A stretch of 8,842 nt of DNA. It comes from Cytophagaceae bacterium (GTDB lineage Bacteria > Bacteroidota > Bacteroidia > Cytophagales > Cytophagaceae). The position numbers and the translations under genes were made by a program. The stretch lies in NCBI GenBank assembly GCA_021151805.1, contig JAGKWN010000141.1, positions 1-8,842 on the forward strand, in the 5' to 3' direction. The notes beneath the pieces were generated by a model, which worked only from the letters and a program-made list of their open reading frames with translations, ran no database searches and was not told where the DNA came from. This document shows, piece by piece, positions 1-5,133 of this stretch. Position 1 is the first letter of the stretch; every line of letters begins with the position of its first letter.

Positions 1-187
1 CAATACTATATAAATTATTTTAAACTTCCAAATACCAAACAACCAACCAACTACGTTTTCAATTGCTTTAACGGTGGATAATTCAAAAGGTTATATCTGT
101 CAGAAGTTTTTTTATTTCAAAAACATTTTTTATAAGAAAGGGATAAAATGTCTAAACTCCTTTATTCATCAATGATACAGCGATAAT
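1..187. other. Unassigned edge sequence
   Basis: No gene can be supported here. On the + strand, frame 1 is open from the window edge to a TAA at 79-81 (26 codons). It could be the C-terminus of an upstream gene that uses the terminator at 188-228, but an open stretch of this length is expected often by chance. The complementary - strand frame is also open from about position 90 out of the left edge. It encodes a hydrophobic stretch but has no ATG, GTG or TTG start. A 12-codon ATG reading frame lies at 148-186, directly before the terminator. The sequence is very AT-rich and I see no RNA gene in it. Confidence 0.4.
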
Positions 188-228
188 AAAAAAAGCCGTA
201 CCGCAAAATATGTGGTCCGGCTTTTTTT
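188..228. terminator. Bidirectional intrinsic terminator
   Basis: The left arm 188-202 (A7, GCCG, T, ACC) pairs with the right arm 214-228 (GGT, C, CGGC, T7), with one T/C mismatch and an 11-base loop. The A7 and T7 tracts flank the GC core on both sides, so the hairpin has a U-tract in either direction. On the - strand it lies about 65 bases past the lysA stop and is the obvious lysA terminator. On the + strand it would end whatever enters from the left. Confidence 0.85.
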
Positions 229-260
229 ATTTTTATTTTTTTTCGACCTGAAATCAGGCC

Positions 261-298
261 AAAAAAATTTTTTAAAAAAGTGAAAAAATTTTTTTCAC
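261..298. repeat. A/T-tract run with small palindrome at the lysA stop
   Basis: Alternating A and T tracts (A7, T6, A6) are followed by a perfect 19-base palindrome at 280-298: GTG, A6, T7, CAC, with 9-base arms and one central base. The palindrome covers the lysA stop codon (295-297 on the - strand). Phased A-tracts of this kind are expected to be curved. There is no GC core, so it is not a convincing terminator by itself. Confidence 0.5.
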
Positions 299-1527
299 AA
301 TTCGATTTCAATTTGATTTTTTAATAAATCTTCCATCGTTTCACGTTTACGAATCAGTTGATGTTTGCCTTTATGAACAAGAACTTCTGCAGGTCTGAAT
401 CGTGAATTATAATTTGAACTCATGCTGAAACCATATGCACCGGCATTTTTTAATCCGATGATGTCGCCAGCTTTTGTTTCTTCAATGAACAAGTCTGAAC
501 CGAACGTATCTGTTTCGCAAATGTAGCCTACAACGGTATATAAACGTTTATCACCGGCAGGATTGCTTACATTCACAATATCGTGATGTGAGCCATACAT
601 CATAGGTCTGATTAAATGATTTAATCCTGAATTTACCCCAATGAATGTGCATGCCGGTGTTTCTTTAATAACTGTACATGATACCAGTAACATGCCGGAT
701 TCGCTTACCAGAAATTTTCCAGGTTCAAACCAGATATCTAATTTCTTTCCATAGTTTAAACAGAAAGCATTAAATGAATCGCTCATTTTTTTACCCAGGT
801 CTTCAATATCTGTTACGTGGTCACCTTCTTTGTAAGCAACTTTGAAACCGCTTCCGAAATCTAAAAACGTAAGTTTATCAAATTGCATGGCAACGGAATA
901 AACCACTTCTGCAGCGCGTACAAAGGCATCTGCACTTTTAAAATCTGAACCGCTATGCACGTGCACACCGTTTACAACGATTTCATATTCATCAACCACT
1001 TCATAGATCTCGTTCACTTGTTCGATTGAAATACCGAATTTAGAACCTTTATGACCGGTCATGATCTTTGCGTTGCCGCCTGCATCAATATGCGGATTGA
1101 TTCTCACGCAGCAAGGAACGGTGCTGCCGTATTTTTTTCCGAATTCTTTTAAAAACGGAATATTATCAATGTTGATCTGTACACCATAGTTTACAGCCGC
1201 TTCAATTTCAGAAAAATCTACACAGTTTGGCGTAAACATAATATTACTAACCTCAAAACCGGCTTTTAATGCCAATTGAAGTTCCTGAACAGACACTACA
1301 TCTACACCAGCACCTGCGCCACGCAGTAATTTTAAAATTGCCTGATTGGTCAGCGCTTTAGCAGCGTACTTTATTTTAACGTTTACTCCTGAAAATGCAT
1401 CGGTCAGGCGTTTATACTGTGAAAGAATTTTTTCACTGTTATAAACATATACTGGAGTGCCATATTCTTTGGCTATTTCAACCAATGGAACTCCCTGGAA
1501 AGTGTAAACATCGTTTGTTACTTGCAT
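295..1527 (-). CDS. lysA: Diaminopimelate decarboxylase
   Basis: This PLP-dependent enzyme decarboxylates meso-diaminopimelate to L-lysine, the last step of lysine synthesis, in the cytoplasm. The 410 residues match the family's usual length. The N-terminal alanine-racemase-like barrel carries the PLP lysine K57 in YAAKAL, GVDVVS near 74-79, and HVHSGS at 189-194. The cofactor phosphate site includes GSGF (225-228) and EPGK (268-271). The C-terminal beta domain has the active-site CETD (337-340) and AGAYGFSMSSNYN (362-374), followed by RPAEVLV. The ATG at 1525-1527 fits the family N-terminus and lies 22 bases past a TATATTTG -7 box. No Shine-Dalgarno is visible, as is usual in Bacteroidetes. 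HVHSGS replaces the commoner HIGSQ, and EPGK replaces EPGR; I believe both are normal for this phylum. The gene stands alone, divergent from trp, with its own terminator at 188-228. A related carboxynorspermidine or arginine decarboxylase is unlikely given the CETD and AYGFSM motifs. Confidence 0.95.
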   Translation of the reverse strand: MQVTNDVYTFQGVPLVEIAKEYGTPVYVYNSEKILSQYKRLTDAFSGVNVKIKYAAKALTNQAILKLLRGAGAGVDVVSVQELQLALKAGFEVSNIMFTPNCVDFSEIEAAVNYGVQINIDNIPFLKEFGKKYGSTVPCCVRINPHIDAGGNAKIMTGHKGSKFGISIEQVNEIYEVVDEYEIVVNGVHVHSGSDFKSADAFVRAAEVVYSVAMQFDKLTFLDFGSGFKVAYKEGDHVTDIEDLGKKMSDSFNAFCLNYGKKLDIWFEPGKFLVSESGMLLVSCTVIKETPACTFIGVNSGLNHLIRPMMYGSHHDIVNVSNPAGDKRLYTVVGYICETDTFGSDLFIEETKAGDIIGLKNAGAYGFSMSSNYNSRFRPAEVLVHKGKHQLIRKRETMEDLLKNQIEIEL

Positions 1528-1549
1528 AATATATAAGTGTATAGAATTG

Positions 1550-1557
1550 CAAATATA
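1550..1557 (-). promoter_or_regulatory. lysA promoter, -7 box
   Basis: Read on the - strand, this is TATATTTG, a perfect match to the Bacteroidetes -7 consensus TAnnTTTG. It predicts a start near 1546 and a leader of about 19 bases before the lysA ATG. I see no TTTG or TTG at the expected -33 distance, so the upstream element is weak or missing. Confidence 0.6.
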
Positions 1558-1649
1558 CTAATACGGATTTGTCTAGTTTGTATTACAGCGGAATTTTATT
1601 CGTTCAGCACAGCGTGATTATGGATGTCATCACCTTGCCCGTGTAGTTC

Positions 1650-1716
1650 GCCGTGGTTGTGTCTTTTCGACCAACCACAAGCAACTTGTGGTTGGTCGAA
1701 AAGACACAACCACGGC
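1650..1716. repeat. Perfect 32-bp inverted repeat with nested hairpins
   Basis: The arms 1650-1681 and 1685-1716 are exact reverse complements, separated only by CAA (1682-1684). Each arm is also a hairpin. In the left arm, GTGGTTG (1653-1659) pairs with CAACCAC (1672-1678), and GTC (1661-1663) pairs with GAC (1669-1671), around a TTTTC loop with one bulged T. The right arm mirrors this at 1688-1713. The order of elements is therefore A-A'-A-A', able to form one long hairpin or two short ones. It lies between the divergent lysA and trp promoters, about 49 bases before the trp -33 box. It has no T-tract on either side, so it is not a terminator. By its position it is probably not in either mRNA and would act as DNA, or be a REP/MITE-like element. 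Confidence 0.9.
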
Positions 1717-1764
1717 AAAAATCATCTTCTTCTATATGCTTTATTCAAAATTTTAGTACCTGCA

Positions 1765-1795
1765 TTTGGAAATTGCAAATTCCCCCATATATTTG
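1765..1795 (+). promoter_or_regulatory. trp operon promoter
   Basis: TTTG at 1765-1768 (-33 element) is separated by 19 bases from TATATTTG at 1788-1795 (-7 element, consensus TAnnTTTG). Both boxes and the spacing match the Bacteroidetes housekeeping sigma consensus. The -7 box predicts transcription starting at about 1799-1802, which is at or within two bases of the leader-peptide ATG at 1801. Confidence 0.8.
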
Positions 1796-1800
1796 TAACC

Positions 1801-1848
1801 ATGAAAACAATGACAGGAACTAAACAATGGTGGTGGTGCGTGAACTAA
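1801..1848 (+). CDS. trpL: trp operon leader peptide
   Basis: This is a 15-residue peptide, MKTMTGTKQWWWCVN, with three consecutive Trp codons (codons 10-12, 1828-1836) close to its end. It has no enzymatic role expected. Its translation senses charged tRNA-Trp, and ribosome position decides whether the terminator downstream forms. The length and the Trp run near the C-terminus resemble the E. coli leader (14 residues, two Trp). The same frame stays open upstream to 1624, but that ATG lies before the predicted promoter and would run through the large palindrome, so I reject it. The ATG at 1801 sits at the predicted transcription start, with no room for a ribosome-binding site. An internal in-frame ATG at 1810 would give a 12-residue version with a leader of about 10 bases. 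Every downstream structure needed for attenuation is present. Confidence 0.87.
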   Translation: MKTMTGTKQWWWCVN

Positions 1849-1914
1849 TCGGTTCGTGAACATGCTGCTGTGTCCTGTTTGAAAATATATCAAAAAAGAG
1901 GCTTGCTGTTCACG
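1839..1914 (+). promoter_or_regulatory. trp attenuator: pause hairpin and antiterminator
   Basis: Region 1 (1839-1845, CGTGAAC) can pair with region 2 (1852-1858, GTTCGTG), a 7-bp stem with two G-U pairs. Region 2 can instead pair with region 3: CGTGAACA (1855-1862) is the exact complement of TGTTCACG (1907-1914). This extends, past one bulge and a small internal loop, by GC (1864-1865) with GC (1905-1906) and GC (1867-1868) with GC (1901-1902), about 12 pairs. Region 3 is also the left arm and loop of the terminator, so the two structures exclude each other. A ribosome stalled on the Trp codons (1828-1836) would leave region 2 free and favour read-through. A ribosome at the stop codon (1846-1848) would cover region 2 and let the terminator form. 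CGTGAAC occurs twice (1839-1845 and 1855-1861). Confidence 0.82.
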
Positions 1915-1932
1915 GCAAGCCTCTTTTGTTTT
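1894..1932 (+). terminator. trp attenuator terminator
   Basis: The left arm 1894-1908 pairs with 1913-1927 over 15 pairs with a single G-U, around a TTCA loop. The GC-rich core is GAGGCTTGC against GCAAGCCTC, flanked by A4/T4. It is followed by GTTTTATTC. It lies 22 bases before the trpE start and after the leader peptide, so it ends transcription before trpE when tryptophan is plentiful. Confidence 0.92.
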
Positions 1933-1954
1933 ATTCTACCCAGGAAATCCATTT

Positions 1955-3370
1955 ATGAAAACATATAATTTAAAGCTTACCTACAAAAAAATACTTGCTG
2001 ATACCACCACACCCGTGAGCATGTATTTAAAGCTCCGTGATAAATTCCCGCAGACGATGCTCCTGGAGAGCTCTGATTATCATGGAAACGAAGATATTTA
2101 TTCATACATCTGCTGTAATCCGATCGCAGGTATAAAAATCGACAAAGGATATTTCTCTGAATACTATCCTGACGGTACCACCAATAATCTCGAGATCGAG
2201 CAGGTGAATGTAGCGGAGCAGATCACAAAATTTGTTAAGCGATTTAAAGTTGATGAAAAGAAGTTTCCGTTTACAAGCAGCGGTATTTTCGGTTACACAG
2301 CATATGATGCGGTACGGTATTTTGAAGACATCAAAATAAAAACATTTGAAACGGAATACCGCAAAATTCCTGATCTGCAATACCACATCTACCGATTCAT
2401 TCTGGTATTTAACCACTTCAATAATGAATTAACGATCGTAGAAAATTATCCGGAAGGGGCTGAATTCACTGATAACAGCTCTATTCAGCAGATTGAAGCA
2501 TACCTGAACAGCCGCAATTTTGCTTCTTACGAATTCAGACTGGCAGATCGTGAAGAATCAAACTTTACGGACGAAGAATTTTTAAAAGTTTTACAAAAGG
2601 GAAAAGACCATTGCAGAAGGGGAGATGTTTTCCAGATCGTTCTTTCACGCAGGTTCTCCAGACAATACATCGGCGATGATTTTAATGTATACAGAAGTCT
2701 TCGCTCTATTAATCCATCTCCTTATTTATTTTATTTTGATTACGGCAGTTTCAGATTATTCGGTTCTTCTCCGGAAGCACAAATTGTTGTTAAGGGAGAA
2801 AAGGCTACGATCTATCCGATTGCAGGTACATTCCGCCGCACAGGAGATGATATCAAAGATTATGATCTTGCGATGCAGTTGTTAAATGATCCGAAAGAAA
2901 ATTCGGAACATATCATGCTGGTTGACCTGGCTCGTAATGACCTGAGTAGACATTGCCACGATGTGGAGGTAGAAACTTTAAAAGAAGTACAGTATTATTC
3001 GCACGTTATTCATTTGGTTTCGAAAGTATCGGGCAAAATGGATAATAAAGATGCGTTCATGAAAATTGTAGGCGACACATTCCCGGCCGGTACTTTATCC
3101 GGCGCACCGAAGCATAACGCCATGCAGATCATCGACCGCAATGAGCACGGCAACCGTGGATTCTATGGCGGTGCAATCGGTTTCATTGGTTTTAACGGAG
3201 AATTCAATCATGCGATTATGATCCGTACAATCATGAGTAAAGACAATATTCTGTTTTACCAGGCGGGTGCCGGTGTTGTAGACCTGTCGGATATAAACAG
3301 TGAATTGCAGGAAGTGAATAACAAACTTGCTGCACTTAAAAGAGCCATTGAAATGGCTGAAAATATTTAA
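1955..3370 (+). CDS. trpE: Anthranilate synthase component I
   Basis: This subunit converts chorismate and ammonia to anthranilate and pyruvate, using ammonia delivered by TrpG. It has 471 residues, normal for a stand-alone TrpE. LLESS at 36-40 is the tryptophan-binding motif in the N-terminal domain, so the enzyme should be feedback inhibited; NPSPYLFY at 253-260 contributes to the same site. The chorismate-binding domain shows GSSPE (270-274), PIAGT (288-292), ENSEHIMLVDLARNDL (315-330), the catalytic His H353 in the IHLVSKVSG segment, FPAGTLSGAPK (376-386) and QAGAGVVDLS (436-445). The long N-terminal domain and LLES separate it from PabB and from isochorismate synthases. The ATG at 1955 lies 9 bases past a weak AGGA and gives the expected N-terminus. 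It is first in the operon, directly under the attenuator; trpG follows after 11 bases. Confidence 0.97.
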   Translation: MKTYNLKLTYKKILADTTTPVSMYLKLRDKFPQTMLLESSDYHGNEDIYSYICCNPIAGIKIDKGYFSEYYPDGTTNNLEIEQVNVAEQITKFVKRFKVDEKKFPFTSSGIFGYTAYDAVRYFEDIKIKTFETEYRKIPDLQYHIYRFILVFNHFNNELTIVENYPEGAEFTDNSSIQQIEAYLNSRNFASYEFRLADREESNFTDEEFLKVLQKGKDHCRRGDVFQIVLSRRFSRQYIGDDFNVYRSLRSINPSPYLFYFDYGSFRLFGSSPEAQIVVKGEKATIYPIAGTFRRTGDDIKDYDLAMQLLNDPKENSEHIMLVDLARNDLSRHCHDVEVETLKEVQYYSHVIHLVSKVSGKMDNKDAFMKIVGDTFPAGTLSGAPKHNAMQIIDRNEHGNRGFYGGAIGFIGFNGEFNHAIMIRTIMSKDNILFYQAGAGVVDLSDINSELQEVNNKLAALKRAIEMAENI

Positions 3371-3381
3371 CAGCTACTATT

Positions 3382-3960
3382 ATGAATAAAGATATAGCCA
3401 TACTGGTATTAGATAATTACGATTCGTTCACCTATAACCTGGTGCATATTATTAAAGCATTGGGGTATAAAAACCTTGAAGTACATCGTAACGATAAAAT
3501 TACGCTCGATGAAATTGAGCGTTTTGACAAAATATTACTTTCTCCCGGCCCGGGTATTCCTTCTGAAGCAGGTATTCTGCTGGATGTGATCCGTCAGTAT
3601 GCCGGCAAGAAAAGTATTTTCGGTGTATGTCTGGGTCACCAGGCAATCGGCGAAGTATTCGGCGGTACACTTACCAATCTTGATAAAGTATATCACGGCA
3701 TTGCATCCAAAACAAAAATTCTTGACAATGGTGTATTGTTTGCAGGCTTGCCGCATGAGATTACAACCGGCCGTTATCACTCATGGGTGGTCGATAGAAA
3801 AGATTTTCCTGCTGTGCTGGAGATCACAGCTGAAGATGATCTGGGAAAGGTCATGGCATTGAAACACAAAACATTTGACATTGTTGGTGTACAGTTTCAC
3901 CCGGAGTCTATCCTGACAGAGTTTGGTCAGAAGATGATGCAGAACTGGCTCGAAGCTTAA
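3382..3960 (+). CDS. trpG: Anthranilate synthase component II, glutamine amidotransferase
   Basis: This class I glutamine amidotransferase hydrolyses glutamine and passes ammonia to TrpE. Its 192 residues are one complete GATase domain, unfused. Visible motifs are LDNYDSFTYNL (10-20), the oxyanion loop SPGPG (54-58), the nucleophile elbow GVCLGHQAIG with C83, HGIAS (105-109), YHSWVV (132-137) and GVQFHPES with H173 and E175 completing the catalytic triad. It starts 11 bases after trpE, consistent with coupled translation. It could also serve PabB, as in organisms with one shared subunit; the window cannot tell. The stop codon lies in the loop of a hairpin (3951-3968) that begins a 180-base repeat-rich gap. 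Confidence 0.96.
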   Translation: MNKDIAILVLDNYDSFTYNLVHIIKALGYKNLEVHRNDKITLDEIERFDKILLSPGPGIPSEAGILLDVIRQYAGKKSIFGVCLGHQAIGEVFGGTLTNLDKVYHGIASKTKILDNGVLFAGLPHEITTGRYHSWVVDRKDFPAVLEITAEDDLGKVMALKHKTFDIVGVQFHPESILTEFGQKMMQNWLEA

Positions 3961-3968
3961 CAGCTTCG
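3951..3968. repeat. Hairpin across the trpG stop codon
   Basis: CGAAGCT (3951-3957) pairs perfectly with AGCTTCG (3962-3968) around a TAAC loop that contains the stop codon (3958-3960). There is no T-tract, so it is not a terminator. It opens the run of palindromes in the trpG-trpD gap. Confidence 0.6.
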
Positions 3969-3969
3969 C

Positions 3970-4000
3970 AAATTCCAAATTCAAAAAAACAAATTCCAAA
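3970..4000. repeat. Direct repeat AAATTCCAAA
   Basis: AAATTCCAAA occurs exactly at 3970-3979 and again at 3991-4000, separated by A-rich sequence. I recall similar AAATTCC-type low-complexity spacers in Bacteroidetes intergenic DNA, but could not check this. Confidence 0.65.
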
Positions 4001-4010
4001 CTTTCACCAT

Positions 4011-4060
4011 GGTCTGTGGCACACAGAATATCAATGATTCCGTTCTGTGTGCCACAGACC
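4011..4060. repeat. Perfect 18-bp inverted repeat with nested hairpins
   Basis: The arms 4011-4028 and 4043-4060 are exact reverse complements around a 14-base spacer. Each arm folds on itself: TCTGTG (4013-4018) pairs with CACAGA (4022-4027) around GCA, and the same pair recurs at 4044-4049 and 4053-4058 around TGC. This is the same A-A'-A-A' plan as 1650-1716, with a different sequence. It is followed by GGAGAGAGAG, not T-rich sequence, so it is not a terminator. It lies inside the trp transcript between trpG and trpD, where it could affect mRNA processing or stability; that role is inference. Confidence 0.9.
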
Positions 4061-4078
4061 GGAGAGAGAGATGTAAAA

Positions 4079-4093
4079 AAGGCTGAAAGCCTT
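4079..4093. repeat. Small hairpin in the trpG-trpD gap
   Basis: AAGGCT (4079-4084) pairs with AGCCTT (4088-4093) around GAA. It sits between the 18-bp inverted repeat and the hairpin at 4105-4123. It is followed by ATAAAACATA, with no T-tract. Confidence 0.5.
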
Positions 4094-4104
4094 ATAAAAC
4101 ATAG

Positions 4105-4123
4105 CTTGGGGCATCGCCCCAAG
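4105..4123. repeat. GC-rich hairpin upstream of trpD, REP-like
   Basis: CTTGGGGC (4105-4112) pairs perfectly with GCCCCAAG (4116-4123) around ATC, ending 17 bases before the trpD ATG. It is followed by A-rich sequence, so it is not a terminator. The words CATCGCCCCA and CATAGCTT here recur in inverse orientation in the trpF-trpB gap (6752-6761 and 6722-6729), which suggests a dispersed repeat family. Confidence 0.7.
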
Positions 4124-4140
4124 AAAAAGAATATACGGAT

Positions 4141-5127
4141 ATGAAAGAATTATTACAGCAATTAACCAGCCATTACCGCTTAACGAAAGAAGAAGCGAAG
4201 GATGCAATGCTGGCAATTGGAAACGGAACCGTAAATGCAGCACAGGTGGCAGCATTTATTTCGGTATATATGATGCGCAGCATTACGGTAGCAGAATTAC
4301 AGGGTTTCAGAGAAGCCCTATTGGAAATGTGTCTGGATGCGAACTTGTCTGAATACCAGCCCATCGATATTGTAGGAACCGGTGGTGATGGTAAAGACAC
4401 CTTTAATATATCAACCTTGTCTTGCTTTGTGGTTGCCGGTGCGGGCATTAAAGTTGCCAAACATGGTAACTACGCCGTTTCTTCCAGCTGCGGCTCTTCA
4501 AATGTGGTTGAATATTTAGGGTATAAATTTACCAATAGCAAAGACGCATTACGCAAGCAGATTGAAGAAGCTAACTTCTGTATGTTGCATGCACCGTTGT
4601 TTCACCCGGCATTGAAAAACGTTGCTCCGGTGAGAAAAGAAATCGGTATGCGTACCATATATAACATGCTTGGTCCGCTGGTAAACCCTGCCTTGCCTGA
4701 ATACCATATGCTGGGTACATTTAACATGGATCTGGCCCGTCTATATGGTTACATTCATCAAAGCCTGAATAGCAAATTTGCTGTTGTACATGCACTGGAT
4801 GGTTACGATGAAATCTCACTGACGGGTGGATTTAAAGTAATTTCTAACCAGATGAACCGTGTGCTTGAGCCGGAGGATATGGGCTTGCACACATACAAAG
4901 CGGCTGAACTATCCGGTGGTAAAACAGTAGAAGATGCAGCAAAGATCTTTATAGAAGTGTTGGAAAATAAAGCTACACGTGCACAGAAAGAAGTTGTACT
5001 GGCAAATGCCGGCTTGGCAATTTCGCTGGCCAACACTGAAATTTCTTTAATGGATGCGATTGCTACAGCCCGTGAATCGCTGGAGAGCGGAAAAGCATAC
5101 GAAAGTTTTAAAAAGGCGATTAAGTAA
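4141..5127 (+). CDS. trpD: Anthranilate phosphoribosyltransferase
   Basis: It joins anthranilate to phosphoribosyl pyrophosphate to give phosphoribosyl-anthranilate. The 328 residues are a complete stand-alone TrpD, not fused to TrpG. The N-terminal helical domain (about 1-70) is followed by the PRPP-binding GTGGDGKDTFNIST (79-92), KHGNYAVSSSCGSSNVVE (107-124), HAPLFHPALKNVAPVRKEIG with the anthranilate site (150-169), RTIYNMLGPLVNPA (171-184) and DGYDE (220-224), whose acidic pair binds magnesium. These motifs distinguish it from pyrimidine nucleoside phosphorylase. It follows trpG after a 180-base gap with no promoter that I can recognise, and trpC begins 6 bases after its stop. The hairpin at 4105-4123 is close enough to its start to influence ribosome access. 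Confidence 0.97.
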   Translation: MKELLQQLTSHYRLTKEEAKDAMLAIGNGTVNAAQVAAFISVYMMRSITVAELQGFREALLEMCLDANLSEYQPIDIVGTGGDGKDTFNISTLSCFVVAGAGIKVAKHGNYAVSSSCGSSNVVEYLGYKFTNSKDALRKQIEEANFCMLHAPLFHPALKNVAPVRKEIGMRTIYNMLGPLVNPALPEYHMLGTFNMDLARLYGYIHQSLNSKFAVVHALDGYDEISLTGGFKVISNQMNRVLEPEDMGLHTYKAAELSGGKTVEDAAKIFIEVLENKATRAQKEVVLANAGLAISLANTEISLMDAIATARESLESGKAYESFKKAIK

Positions 5128-5133
5128 GTTGAA

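Noticed and set aside
1..90. A hydrophobic - strand reading frame running out of the left edge, and a + strand frame ending at 81
   Set aside because: The - strand frame has an in-frame stop at 91-93 and no usable start codon. The + strand frame is only 26 codons, which is unremarkable in AT-rich DNA. Neither can be called a gene.
247..258. CCTGAAATCAGG palindrome near the lysA end as a second terminator
   Set aside because: The stem is only 4-5 pairs with a very small loop, and no T-run follows in the lysA direction. The hairpin at 188-228 is far better.
1650..1716. The large palindrome as a terminator or integron attC site
   Set aside because: There is no T-tract on either side, and the conserved attC core (GTTRRRY with matching RYYYAAC) is absent.
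1624..1848. A 74-codon + strand frame starting at 1624
   Set aside because: It begins before the trp promoter and runs through the large palindrome, and its first part is Cys/Trp/His-rich nonsense. Only its last 15 codons, from ATG 1801, make sense, as the trp leader peptide.
2102..2416. Long antisense frames inside trpE and the other trp genes
   Set aside because: They overlap strongly supported genes, have no family motifs and no promoter, and are expected shadows of coding sequence.
3961..4140. A possible internal promoter or terminator splitting trpEG from trpDCFBA
   Set aside because: No TAnnTTTG box was found, and none of the hairpins is followed by a T-run. The gap is better explained by palindromic repeats.
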